A DNA stretch of 64,000 nt, taken from Novosphingobium sp. (GTDB taxonomy: Bacteria; Pseudomonadota; Alphaproteobacteria; Sphingomonadales; Sphingomonadaceae). The DNA lies in NCBI GenBank assembly GCA_016719755.1, contig JADJYM010000016.1, forward strand, positions 248,001 to 312,000, given 5' to 3'. Within the stretch, counting starts at the first letter, position 1, and each line of letters starts with the position of its first letter. Shown piece after piece: positions 35,295 through 43,003 of the stretch. A program made the translations under genes and the position numbers. The notes under the pieces are model-generated. The model saw nothing but the letters and a program-made list of their open reading frames with translations. It searched no databases and was not told where the DNA came from.

Positions 35295-35992
35295 GGGCCG
35301 CCATCGCCGCGCTGCTGCTTGCGTTTCCGGCACCGGTCCTTGCCCAGGCCTATCAATGCCAGGCGCCAGAAAGCATCGAGCTGCCGCGCGCCATCCAGCC
35401 GGACGGACCGGTGCGCAAGACCCGGATCACGGGCTATACCCTGGCGATCAGCTGGTCGCCCGAGTTCTGCCGGGGGCGGGCAGGCAGCGATCCCGGCAAT
35501 CTGCAATGCAATGGCAGGATCGGGCGGTTCGGCTTCGTGCTGCACGGTCTGTGGCCCAACAGCGGCGGCGGCAAGCATCCGCAGTGGTGCTCGCTCACCC
35601 CGCGCCCGAGCGCCGAGGAGCTCAAGGCCAACTTGTGCATGACGCCGGTACCCTGGCTGCTGGAGCACGAATGGGCCAAGCACGGCAGCTGCATGGCGCG
35701 CACGCCCGGTGCCTATTTCCGCTCGGCATCGATCCTGTGGAACTCGATCCGCCTGCCCGATGCCGACCGCCTCTCGCGCGAGGAGTTCCTGACCGCCGGA
35801 GACCTCAGAAAGGCCTTTGCAGCGCTCAATCCCGCCCTGCCCAGGAACGCCATCGGCATCCGCAGCGGCAATGGCGGCTGGCTGCGCGAAGTCCACCTCT
35901 GCTATGGCAAGGACTTCATGCCCAGGGCCTGCGAGCCGCGCGCGCTGGGGCCAAGGGACAATGTGCCGCTGAAGATCTGGCGGGGACTTTAG
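35291..35992 (+). CDS. Secreted ribonuclease T2
   Basis: A 233-residue RNase T2-family endoribonuclease with a signal peptide ending near APVLAQA, so it acts in the periplasm or outside the cell. Both catalytic segments are intact: CAS-1 GFVLHGLWPN and CAS-2 EHEWAKHGSC, with catalytic histidines. Several cysteines should form disulfides. It probably scavenges RNA. The coupling to nadC by ATGA is curious but both relate to nucleotide supply. Its stop overlaps that of the convergent tadA by 4 bases. Confidence 0.93.
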   Translation: MRAAIAALLLAFPAPVLAQAYQCQAPESIELPRAIQPDGPVRKTRITGYTLAISWSPEFCRGRAGSDPGNLQCNGRIGRFGFVLHGLWPNSGGGKHPQWCSLTPRPSAEELKANLCMTPVPWLLEHEWAKHGSCMARTPGAYFRSASILWNSIRLPDADRLSREEFLTAGDLRKAFAALNPALPRNAIGIRSGNGGWLREVHLCYGKDFMPRACEPRALGPRDNVPLKIWRGL

Positions 35993-36444
35993 CGGCGGGC
36001 CTTGAAGAAGCCGCGCAGCAGGGCACCAGCTTCCGATTCGCCCATGCCGGAATAGACTTCGGGCGCGTGGAGGCACTGCTTGTGTTCGAACACGCGCGGC
36101 CCGTGCTCCACGGCCCCGCCCTTGGGATCGGCAGCGGCATAATACAGCCGCGCGATCCGGGCATGGGCGATTGCCCCGGCACACATCGCGCACGGTTCCA
36201 GCGTAACCCACAGCTCGCACCCATCCAGCCGCTCGTTGCCCAGCGCCTGCGCCGCCGCGCGAATCGCCAGGATTTCGGCATGGGCGGTGGGATCATGCAG
36301 CCCGCGCGGCGCGTTGTGCGCGGCGGAGATCACCGCTCCATCCTTGACCACCACCGCGCCAATCGGCACTTCACCCGCCGAATCGCCCGCGCGCGCCTGC
36401 TCCAGGGCCAGTTGCATCGGTTCGGGAAGGGGCCAGCGGCTCAT
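35989..36444 (-). CDS. tadA: tRNA adenosine(34) deaminase
   Basis: A 151-residue zinc deaminase converting A34 to inosine in tRNA-Arg(ACG). The HAE motif (DPTAHAEILAIRAAA) and PCxxC motif (TLEPCAMCAGAI) form the active site. The start is the ATG at 36444 (MSRWPLPEP); an in-frame extension upstream is unlikely. A single-gene transcript with its promoter in the gap facing rpmB. Confidence 0.94.
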   Translation of the reverse strand: MSRWPLPEPMQLALEQARAGDSAGEVPIGAVVVKDGAVISAAHNAPRGLHDPTAHAEILAIRAAAQALGNERLDGCELWVTLEPCAMCAGAIAHARIARLYYAAADPKGGAVEHGPRVFEHKQCLHAPEVYSGMGESEAGALLRGFFKARR

Positions 36445-36544
36445 TTCTGGCGGATTGGCCGGTATATCTTGACCCTTCAAGGGTGAATCGGTAATGGCGC
36501 GCCTTCTCCCGAATGGGTAGCCACGTTTTCAAGCGAGTGAAGCC

Positions 36545-36832
36545 ATGTCCCGTATTTGCGAACTGACCGGCAAGGGTCGCCAGGTCGGCCACAACGTCAG
36601 CCACGCCAACAACAAGACCAAGCGCGTGTTCCTGCCCAACCTGCAGAACGTCACGCTGATGTCCGAAGGGCTGGACAAGAGCTTCAAGTTCCGCGTTTCG
36701 ACCCAGGGCCTGCGCTCGGTCGAGCACGTTGGCGGGCTCGACAACTGGCTGCTCAAGACTTCGGACGAAAAGCTGTCCGACACCGCTCTGAAGGTGAAGC
36801 GCGAGCTCAAGAAGCAGGCTGCGGCCGCCTGA
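36545..36832 (+). CDS. rpmB: 50S ribosomal protein L28
   Basis: A 95-residue basic ribosomal protein. The N-terminus [29 protein letters not shown] (read in part: [17 protein letters not shown]) is diagnostic for L28, and the length with a C-terminal extension is typical of alphaproteobacteria. It is monocistronic and followed by a clear hairpin terminator. Confidence 0.97.
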   Translation: MSRICELTGKGRQVGHNVSHANNKTKRVFLPNLQNVTLMSEGLDKSFKFRVSTQGLRSVEHVGGLDNWLLKTSDEKLSDTALKVKRELKKQAAAA

Positions 36833-36874
36833 GCCACTCCGGCTCCCTCCGGGGCCGGACAAAGCCAATAGCAG

Positions 36875-36901
36875 GGCGCGCGGGTCACTCGCGCGCCTTT
36901 T
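36875..36901 (+). terminator. Intrinsic terminator of rpmB
   Basis: GGCGCGCG and CGCGCGCC form an 8-bp stem around GGTCACT, followed by TTTT. It also borders the stop of the convergent esterase-like gene at 36903. Confidence 0.8.
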
Positions 36902-36902
36902 G

Positions 36903-37895
36903 CTATGTCTGCGGCTTGCCGGGGGGAAGCTCCAGCCGCCACAGCAGGGTCTGCTGGGTTACCGCGCTATTGTCATCGCTGATCAGCCAGACGACAACCG
37001 TACTGTCCCGGGCCCGCCCGGCGGCCGACTCTACCGCCATACCTTCGAAGTTATCGGTCGCCAGTGGCCCGGTATCCAGATCCGCGATCTCCCGCGCACG
37101 CCAGACCTTGCCGGGCGCGATTTCCGCAGGATCGGCAATCGCCAGCTTGATCAGGAAGCGCGCCGGCATCGGCCAGCGCAGGCGGCGCATCAGCACCAGA
37201 ACGCGGCCATCGGGCAATTGCGCCATGTCGACCGGGCGGTAGCCTTCCGGGCCTTCGAAGCCGAATCCCCGCGCCGCGCCAGGCCCGGTTGGATCGGCCG
37301 GGAACAGCAACGCCGGATGGATGGTGCCGCCCCATTCGCTTGCCGCTTCCGACACGGCAACAAACCGCCCGTCGGCCAGGCGCAGCATGGCCTCCGGCCC
37401 TGAGTTGAGTGGCCAGCCACGCATCTCCTCGGGCTGGCGAATGGCCTCGCCGCGAAGGCTGGCGTCATGCCGCGAAACCGCGTTGCGACCCTCCAGCGCG
37501 ATCCAGATCCGGCCGTCTGCCGGATCGCGGGTCGCCGATTCGATGTCGCGGTTTTCCTTGTACTGCGCCTTGTCCGGAAAGACCGCCGCCAGCCGCAGCG
37601 CGCCGTGCTGCCCAGGTTGCGGCAAATCGAGCCAGTAGCCCCGGTCGCTGAAGGCCAGCAGGCGGCCCGGGCGGGTCACCAGCAGCGCCGACCAGCCGCC
37701 GAAATCGGTGTTGGGGCTGGTCAGCCGCCAGGCCCCCGTCAGGCGCAACGGGCCATAGCTGCAACACTGGTCGCCGCGCGGCACGGGCAGGAATTCGACC
37801 GCCTGGAGATGATTCGGGCGCTGCGGCGGACTGCGCAGCCACAGCCCCGGCGCCAGGCCCAGAGCGACAAGCAGGATCAGGGCGCGGCGGATCAT
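36903..37895 (-). CDS. Secreted esterase-like phytase-domain protein
   Basis: A 330-residue exported protein of the 'esterase-like activity of phytase' family (PF13449), a beta-propeller. After a signal or anchor helix (ALILLVALGLAPGLWL) come typical repeats: LTSPNTDFGGWSALLV, LAFSDRGYWLDL, NRDIESATRDPADGRIWIALE and LATDNFEGMAVES. Family members act on phosphate esters, but many are uncharacterised. The start ATG at 37895 gives a compact signal sequence. It is separated from the next gene (divergent) by 122 bases. Confidence 0.82.
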   Translation of the reverse strand: MIRRALILLVALGLAPGLWLRSPPQRPNHLQAVEFLPVPRGDQCCSYGPLRLTGAWRLTSPNTDFGGWSALLVTRPGRLLAFSDRGYWLDLPQPGQHGALRLAAVFPDKAQYKENRDIESATRDPADGRIWIALEGRNAVSRHDASLRGEAIRQPEEMRGWPLNSGPEAMLRLADGRFVAVSEAASEWGGTIHPALLFPADPTGPGAARGFGFEGPEGYRPVDMAQLPDGRVLVLMRRLRWPMPARFLIKLAIADPAEIAPGKVWRAREIADLDTGPLATDNFEGMAVESAAGRARDSTVVVWLISDDNSAVTQQTLLWRLELPPGKPQT

Positions 37896-38017
37896 CGCTC
37901 CTCCTCTGGTCGCCATGCCGCCGCAACGCAAGTGGCGCGGCCCGGGACCGAGATTGACGCGCCGCCCCGCCCCGGCGCATGGTGGCGGAACGACCTGAAT
38001 TCACCGGGAGACAGTCC

Positions 38018-38551
38018 TTGCGCCACCCGTTCCCTATCGCCGCCTGTACCGTGCTGATGTTCGCCGCCGCACCCGCTCTGGCCGACAAACCGGTCGAAGT
38101 GGCAACCCAGCCGCCGGTGTTCCGCGCGGTGATCGATTGCAAGGCCCTGCCTGATCCGCAGGCGCGACTGGCCTGTTACGACAAGGCGGTTGGCGCGCTG
38201 GCCGCCGCTGCCGAGACGCGTGACGTGCTGGTTGTCGACCGTGCCACAGCCCGTTCGACCAAGCGCAGCCTGTTCGGCCTCGCCCTGCCGCGCATCAAGC
38301 TGTTCGGCGACAACGATGACGAGGAAGTCGAGCAGATCGAAAGCACCATCACCACCGCCTACGACGCGAAGGACGGGATGAGCGTGTTCGTGCTGGCCGA
38401 TGGCGCGCGCTGGAAGCAGACCGAAGGACGCTTTACCTATCCCAAGGCCGGTCAGCCGATCGTGATCCGCCGCGCGGCACTGGGCAGCTTTTTCGCCAAG
38501 GTCAACAACCAGGCGGCCGTGCGGGTAATCCGCCTGCCCCAGGGGCAGTAG
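38018..38551 (+). CDS. Secreted protein of unknown function
   Basis: About 177 residues with a signal peptide (FPIAACTVLMFAAAPALA) and a mature part containing a conserved-looking CKALPDPQARLACYDKA motif. That Cys pair pattern is common in small periplasmic proteins of sphingomonads and resembles type VI secretion TagX/VasI-like 'CYD' motifs, but no such genes are near. A TTG at 38018 preceded by GGGAG is favoured; an ATG at 37979 is possible. The C-terminal half is beta-rich. Confidence 0.65.
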   Translation: MRHPFPIAACTVLMFAAAPALADKPVEVATQPPVFRAVIDCKALPDPQARLACYDKAVGALAAAAETRDVLVVDRATARSTKRSLFGLALPRIKLFGDNDDEEVEQIESTITTAYDAKDGMSVFVLADGARWKQTEGRFTYPKAGQPIVIRRAALGSFFAKVNNQAAVRVIRLPQGQ

Positions 38552-38569
38552 GGCACAGCCCCCCGCTGG

Positions 38570-38878
38570 TCAGTTCGAGGAGTTGCCGGCCTTGCTGGTC
38601 ATATCTTCATAGGTGTCGCGCGCGTTCTGGTTGCCGATCTCTTCAGCCTTCTGCCACTGCGCGGTGGTGCGGCATGAATAGATCTTCTTGACCAGCGAGC
38701 CGATCTCTGGCGAGCTTTTGCAGCGGATGTAATAGGGATGGCTCCGGGGCAGGCCGGCATTGAAGGCGCGGATTTCCTTTTGCGTCATCGCCTTCGGATC
38801 GGGTTCGGACACCTGCGTCTGCACGGCTTCGGTGACGGTGCCTTCCGCGGCGATCACTAGGAGCAGGGCTTCAATCAT
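38570..38878 (-). CDS. Small secreted protein of unknown function
   Basis: A 102-residue protein with a very short hydrophobic start (MIEALLLVIAAEG) and two cysteines (YIRCKSSPEIG, IYSCRTTAQWQKA) that could form a disulfide. I know no function. Its codon use resembles its neighbours. It is convergent with the preceding secreted protein, 18 bases apart. Confidence 0.6.
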   Translation of the reverse strand: MIEALLLVIAAEGTVTEAVQTQVSEPDPKAMTQKEIRAFNAGLPRSHPYYIRCKSSPEIGSLVKKIYSCRTTAQWQKAEEIGNQNARDTYEDMTSKAGNSSN

Positions 38879-39038
38879 CGTACATGACCTCTTGCGGGCG
38901 CTGCGGACGCGCGGGGCGCCGCCGCCGGTTTGATGGGTAATGAATAACCGATTACGGGGGCATTGGCGAGTGTCAGGGCCATTGGAGCAGCCACTCTGTG
39001 CAGGTGCCCGTAACGTACGGAGACTTGTAGTCGATCAA

Positions 39039-40217
39039 TCAGGCGAGCGCGGCGTCGGAGGCGACAATATAGTCGATGATCGCCTGGCGCTCCGGCTCGG
39101 AGATATGCGGGTTCCAGGCATCGATGATCAGGATCGCGCGGCGCTTGTCGCTGCCGTTCATCGCCTCGTGATCGATCGTGTCGTCGAAAGCGAAGGCCTT
39201 GCCCTCCACCCACTCACGGGTTTCCCCGCCAACCCGGAACCAGCACTTTTCCGGAATATCCAGCGCAAGGTGGATGATCGCCCGCATGTTGGTGACACCG
39301 GTGTGCGGCGGAATGTGGCTGTTGGGCTTGAGGATCGAGAAGAACGCGCTCGGCCCACGCCCCGGAATGCGCAGCAGCGGCAGCCGATCGAGCAGCGCGG
39401 CGGTCTGCGGGCAGCGCTGATGCACCGGCAGGTTGGCCTGGCCGTATTCCCACAGGAAGCACGCGCCCCAATCGAGCGAATGATCGAGCCTGCTCCATTC
39501 GCTGGGCGGCGAGCCCTCTTCCATCCGGACATAGGGCCGGACCGCGTCGCCGGGGTCCGCCAGAAGGCTTTCCAGCTCAGCCCGGATCACCGGCGTATGG
39601 GCCTCAAGCTCGTCGAGCCACGGGAAGTGCTTGCGGTCAAAATACTCGTCGGCAGGGAGGAACGGATAATAGAGCCCGGCGCATTCGTTCTGATAGGTCG
39701 TGCGGCGGCCCAGCGCGCGGTCGACGAAGGCAGTGATCCGGCGCTGCTCGGTTTCTCCCCAATTACCCTTGCCCGATTCCAGCACCGCATCGGCGCTGGC
39801 CGCCATGCGGGCGCGAAGCTCGTCGCAATAGGCCAGCCCCGCCGCCAGTTCCTGTTCGACCTGCGGGGCAAGGCCAGGCTGCCGTTCGGCCAATTGACGC
39901 ACATTGTTCCACGCCACCAGCGCAGCCTGCTCCTCCCCCCGCCGCTGGAGCAGCTGGGCAAGGCGCAACTGGGAGCCGAAATCGAGCCGGTCAAGCGCCA
40001 GGGCCCGGTCAAGCGCGGCGCGCTCGCCCGCGTCATTGCCGCTCAGGCGGTGGGCATGGGCCAGATTGCGCCACAGCGGCAAGGCCCCGGGATCGGCCGT
40101 GGTGGCGCGGGTGAAGGCTTCAACCGCAGCGGGCCCATCGCCGGCGCGTATCGCGGCCATGCCCTGGGCGTTGGCTTCAAGCGCTTCGCGCGGCGGCTGG
40201 TTCGGGGCCTGGGTCAC
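39039..40217 (-). CDS. TPR-fused aspartyl/asparaginyl beta-hydroxylase
   Basis: About 392 residues: an N-terminal TPR-like helical part (residues about 10-120) fused to an Asp/Asn beta-hydroxylase domain, an Fe(II)/2-oxoglutarate oxygenase. The oxygenase motifs are visible: SHIPPHTGVTNMRAIIHL (2-oxoglutarate/iron region) and FAFDDTIDHEAMNGS followed by RRAILIIDAW. The substrate is probably a peptide or protein side chain. I chose the GTG at 40217 because the frame upstream covers the divergent gene; the ribosome site is weak. It neighbours two sulfotransferase-like genes and a TonB receptor. Confidence 0.85.
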   Translation of the reverse strand: MTQAPNQPPREALEANAQGMAAIRAGDGPAAVEAFTRATTADPGALPLWRNLAHAHRLSGNDAGERAALDRALALDRLDFGSQLRLAQLLQRRGEEQAALVAWNNVRQLAERQPGLAPQVEQELAAGLAYCDELRARMAASADAVLESGKGNWGETEQRRITAFVDRALGRRTTYQNECAGLYYPFLPADEYFDRKHFPWLDELEAHTPVIRAELESLLADPGDAVRPYVRMEEGSPPSEWSRLDHSLDWGACFLWEYGQANLPVHQRCPQTAALLDRLPLLRIPGRGPSAFFSILKPNSHIPPHTGVTNMRAIIHLALDIPEKCWFRVGGETREWVEGKAFAFDDTIDHEAMNGSDKRRAILIIDAWNPHISEPERQAIIDYIVASDAALA

Positions 40218-40298
40218 GATGGAGCGAGGGATAGGCCCGCCCCCCGCTTCCCGCAAGGGGGAGTTGCCGCCCGGCGGAGGCCCCTCTAACCTGCGGTC

Positions 40299-41324
40299 AT
40301 GGCTCATACTTCCGCTGTTCTGCTGAACGATCCCGAATGGCTGGCGCACCGCCTGGTCGAGGGGAGCGATGCGGCCCGTTTCGTCCGCGTGCCACGTGCC
40401 CGGCACGGCGCGGTACCGTTCCTGACCGACCGCGATCTGGGCGAAACGGAAATCGGCGGAGACGTGCCGCTGCGCGATTGCCTTGCGCTGCCAGGCGATG
40501 CCCCGCTCGGCTTCCTGTTCCATTCCGCCTTCTGCGGATCGACCATGCTGGTGCGCGCGCTGGACCGTACCGGCACGGCAATGGGCCTGTCCGAGCCGGT
40601 GATCCTCAACGACGTGGTCGGCATGCGCCGCCGGGGGGCAGACCCGCGCGCCGTCGCCCGCGCGGCGGATGCGGCAACGCGGCTGCTGACCCGGCCGTTT
40701 GGGCCGGGCGAAGCGGTGATCGTCAAGCCGTCCAACGTCATCAACCCGCTTGCCGAATTGCTGCTGGCGCTGCGCCCCCAGGCGCGCGGCCTGTTCCTCT
40801 ACGCGCCGCTTGAGACCTTCCTGATCTCGGTCGCGCGCAAGGGGCTGGGGTGCCGGCTGTGGGCGCGGGAGCTGCTGGAAGGGCAATTGCGCGACGGCTT
40901 CATCCAGCTGGGCTTCGCGCCCGAGGAGCTGTTTCGCCAGACTGACCTGCAGGTCGCGGCCGTCGGCTGGCTGGCGCAGCACGCGCATTTCGCGCAGCTG
41001 GCGCACAAGCTGGGACCACAGCGGCTGCGCAGCCTCGATGCCGACCGGATGACCGCCCGCCCTGCCGAAGCGATTGCCGCCGCCGCCGCGCAGTTCGGGC
41101 TGAATCTCGATGGGGCGGCTATCGGGACGATTGCGTCAGGCCCGGCCTTCACCCGCCATTCCAAATCGGGAGCGGCCTTCACGCCCGAGGACCGGCGCGC
41201 CGAATATGCCCGGGCCCGGACGGCCTATGGCGACGAGATCGACAAGGTGCTGGAATGGGCCGGGGTGGTCGCCGAAAATGCCGGGATCGCGATGGAAGGC
41301 CCCTTCCCCCTGCTTCAGGAGTAG
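40299..41324 (+). CDS. Sulfotransferase-like P-loop protein
   Basis: A 341-residue cytoplasmic protein. The segment LGFLFHSAFCGSTMLVRALDRTG resembles the PAPS-binding 5'-phosphosulfate loop of sulfotransferases, and VIVKPSNVINPLAELLLALRP and FLYAPLETFLIS follow in the usual places. It is divergent, so its function is less certain than that of its neighbour. It starts 82 bases from the beta-hydroxylase in the opposite direction and overlaps the TPR-sulfotransferase end by 10 bases. Confidence 0.65.
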   Translation: MAHTSAVLLNDPEWLAHRLVEGSDAARFVRVPRARHGAVPFLTDRDLGETEIGGDVPLRDCLALPGDAPLGFLFHSAFCGSTMLVRALDRTGTAMGLSEPVILNDVVGMRRRGADPRAVARAADAATRLLTRPFGPGEAVIVKPSNVINPLAELLLALRPQARGLFLYAPLETFLISVARKGLGCRLWARELLEGQLRDGFIQLGFAPEELFRQTDLQVAAVGWLAQHAHFAQLAHKLGPQRLRSLDADRMTARPAEAIAAAAAQFGLNLDGAAIGTIASGPAFTRHSKSGAAFTPEDRRAEYARARTAYGDEIDKVLEWAGVVAENAGIAMEGPFPLLQE

Positions 41325-42892
41325 CCGAAGCGGTCGATCCACGGCTGGAGCATCGGCATCACCGGGGCGAAGAACTGCGCATAGGGTTCCCACTGGCGGG
41401 TGCCATCGTAAAGCCCGCGCTGGACCTGCCCGGCGCTGGCGGTCGTCACCCCGCGCCGCGCGGCGGTGCGATCGAAGCGGCGGAGATCCGCAGTCCATTC
41501 GAGCCCCAGGAAGTCGCAGATCTCACGCGTGGTCGAATCGAAATCGCGGACTAGGCAATGATAGTGCACTTCGTGGACGTTCAGCGGCAAGCGATCGAGG
41601 CAGCTCTGGGTAAGCCGCATCAGTGCGTCGTAATGGCGCGCGGTGCTTTCCAGACTTGTGTAGTCGAGCGTGCCGCTGGTCATCGCGAAATTGGTGCGGA
41701 AGCATGACCAGACGACATCGCGCGGATCGCGGCGCATGATAAGGATCCGGGCATTCGGGAACAGCCGGGCGATCAACGGCAGGCGGGTGCCCTTGAGCGG
41801 GTCCATGTCGACGAAGCACGCGGCGCCATTGGGAACTCCGGCATCGGCGACCTTTTCCCAATAGGCGCGGCGCAAATCGTCGAGCGCCGGGCCGTCAAGC
41901 CTCGCAAACCGCGCGAGGCTGGCGACGACTTCGCCGTGACTGCCTGACAGGTATTCGCGGTCCGCCGCGGCCAGAGTGGGGCGTTCTTCCAGTGCGGCCA
42001 CCCCGGGCAGGGTGGCAAGGACGTTTTCGAGCAGCGTGGTGCCCGAACGGGGATAGCCCAGCAGGAAGACATGACGCGGGGTTTCGGCACGCGGACTGGC
42101 GCAAACCGCGCCGGGCCACGGATCGACCGCCGCAAAGCCCTGTGCAATCGCCTCGATAAACTCGCCGTGGCGCATCCGCCCCGCAGCGGTATCGGCGTGG
42201 ATCGCGGCGAAATCGGCCTTGGACCGGGCATAGGCGGCGTAGGCGCCCGCGTGGTCCTTCAATCGGTCCAGCGCGTCGCCAAGCGTGACGAGTGTGAGCA
42301 TGCGGTCAAAGTTCGGCTTGGTCATGGCTGCCGCGCGCGGGGCCAGCAGATCGCGGGCGCGCTCGGACTGGCCTGCCGCGATGTCCGCGCGCGCCAGGGC
42401 AGTAGCGGCAACGATGTTGCCGGGATCGAGCGCAAGAGCCTGTTCCGCATGGAGGCGGGCATCGCCCACGTTCCCTTCGCGCGCGGCCAGGGCGGCCAGA
42501 CCGGCATGAGCGGGAGCGCTTTGCGGGGCAAGTTCGGCTGCCCGGGCGAAGCTTTTGCGGGCTGCCTCGGCCGATCCACCGGAGGAAAGGATCGCACCGC
42601 GTTCCAGCCAGGCGTCGGGATAGTCCGGCCAGGCGGCAATCGCGGCATCGCAGGCCAGCACCGCTTCGCGCAAACGCCCGTTCTGGCGATGAAAGATCGC
42701 CAGGCCGGTCAGGGTAGCGGGATTGCCCGGCTCCATTGCCAGGGCGCGCTCCAGCAGGGCCTGGGCGCCGGTCTGGTCCCCCCGCGCGGCGCGGGCAAGC
42801 GCGGCAACGGTATGATCGTGGGCATCGCCGGTGCCGCGAGCGAGCGCAGCTTCGGACTCAACGGCGGCGGCGGCGAGTTGGGGGTCGATCAC
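41315..42892 (-). CDS. TPR-domain sulfotransferase
   Basis: About 525 residues: TPR repeats in the first 260 (for example NPATLTGLAIFHRQNGRLREAV, in part) followed by a sulfotransferase domain. The PAPS-binding loop GYPRSGTTLLENVL and the 3'-phosphate segment IMRRDPRDVVWSCF are intact, as in tyrosylprotein-sulfotransferase-like bacterial enzymes. An ATG at 42964 lies inside the perfect terminator hairpin of the TonB-receptor gene, so the GTG at 42892 is the more likely start. The gene is downstream of that receptor on the same strand. Confidence 0.85.
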   Translation of the reverse strand: MIDPQLAAAAVESEAALARGTGDAHDHTVAALARAARGDQTGAQALLERALAMEPGNPATLTGLAIFHRQNGRLREAVLACDAAIAAWPDYPDAWLERGAILSSGGSAEAARKSFARAAELAPQSAPAHAGLAALAAREGNVGDARLHAEQALALDPGNIVAATALARADIAAGQSERARDLLAPRAAAMTKPNFDRMLTLVTLGDALDRLKDHAGAYAAYARSKADFAAIHADTAAGRMRHGEFIEAIAQGFAAVDPWPGAVCASPRAETPRHVFLLGYPRSGTTLLENVLATLPGVAALEERPTLAAADREYLSGSHGEVVASLARFARLDGPALDDLRRAYWEKVADAGVPNGAACFVDMDPLKGTRLPLIARLFPNARILIMRRDPRDVVWSCFRTNFAMTSGTLDYTSLESTARHYDALMRLTQSCLDRLPLNVHEVHYHCLVRDFDSTTREICDFLGLEWTADLRRFDRTAARRGVTTASAGQVQRGLYDGTRQWEPYAQFFAPVMPMLQPWIDRFGYS

Positions 42893-42953
42893 GCGGGGCA
42901 GATGGCGGGCGCGGCAAGCCCCTGTCAAGTTCGCGGGTTCAGCACAAACGAAA

Positions 42954-42977
42954 GGGGCGGGCATTGCTGCCCGCCCC
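42954..42977 (-). terminator. Terminator of the TonB-dependent receptor gene
   Basis: A perfect 10-bp stem (GGGGCGGGCA with TGCCCGCCCC) and a 4-base loop, followed on the minus strand by TTTCGTTTG. It begins 27 bases after the receptor stop codon and separates it, at least partly, from the TPR-sulfotransferase gene. Confidence 0.85.
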
Positions 42978-43003
42978 CACGTTGGCTGCTAAGCGAGAAG
43001 CTA

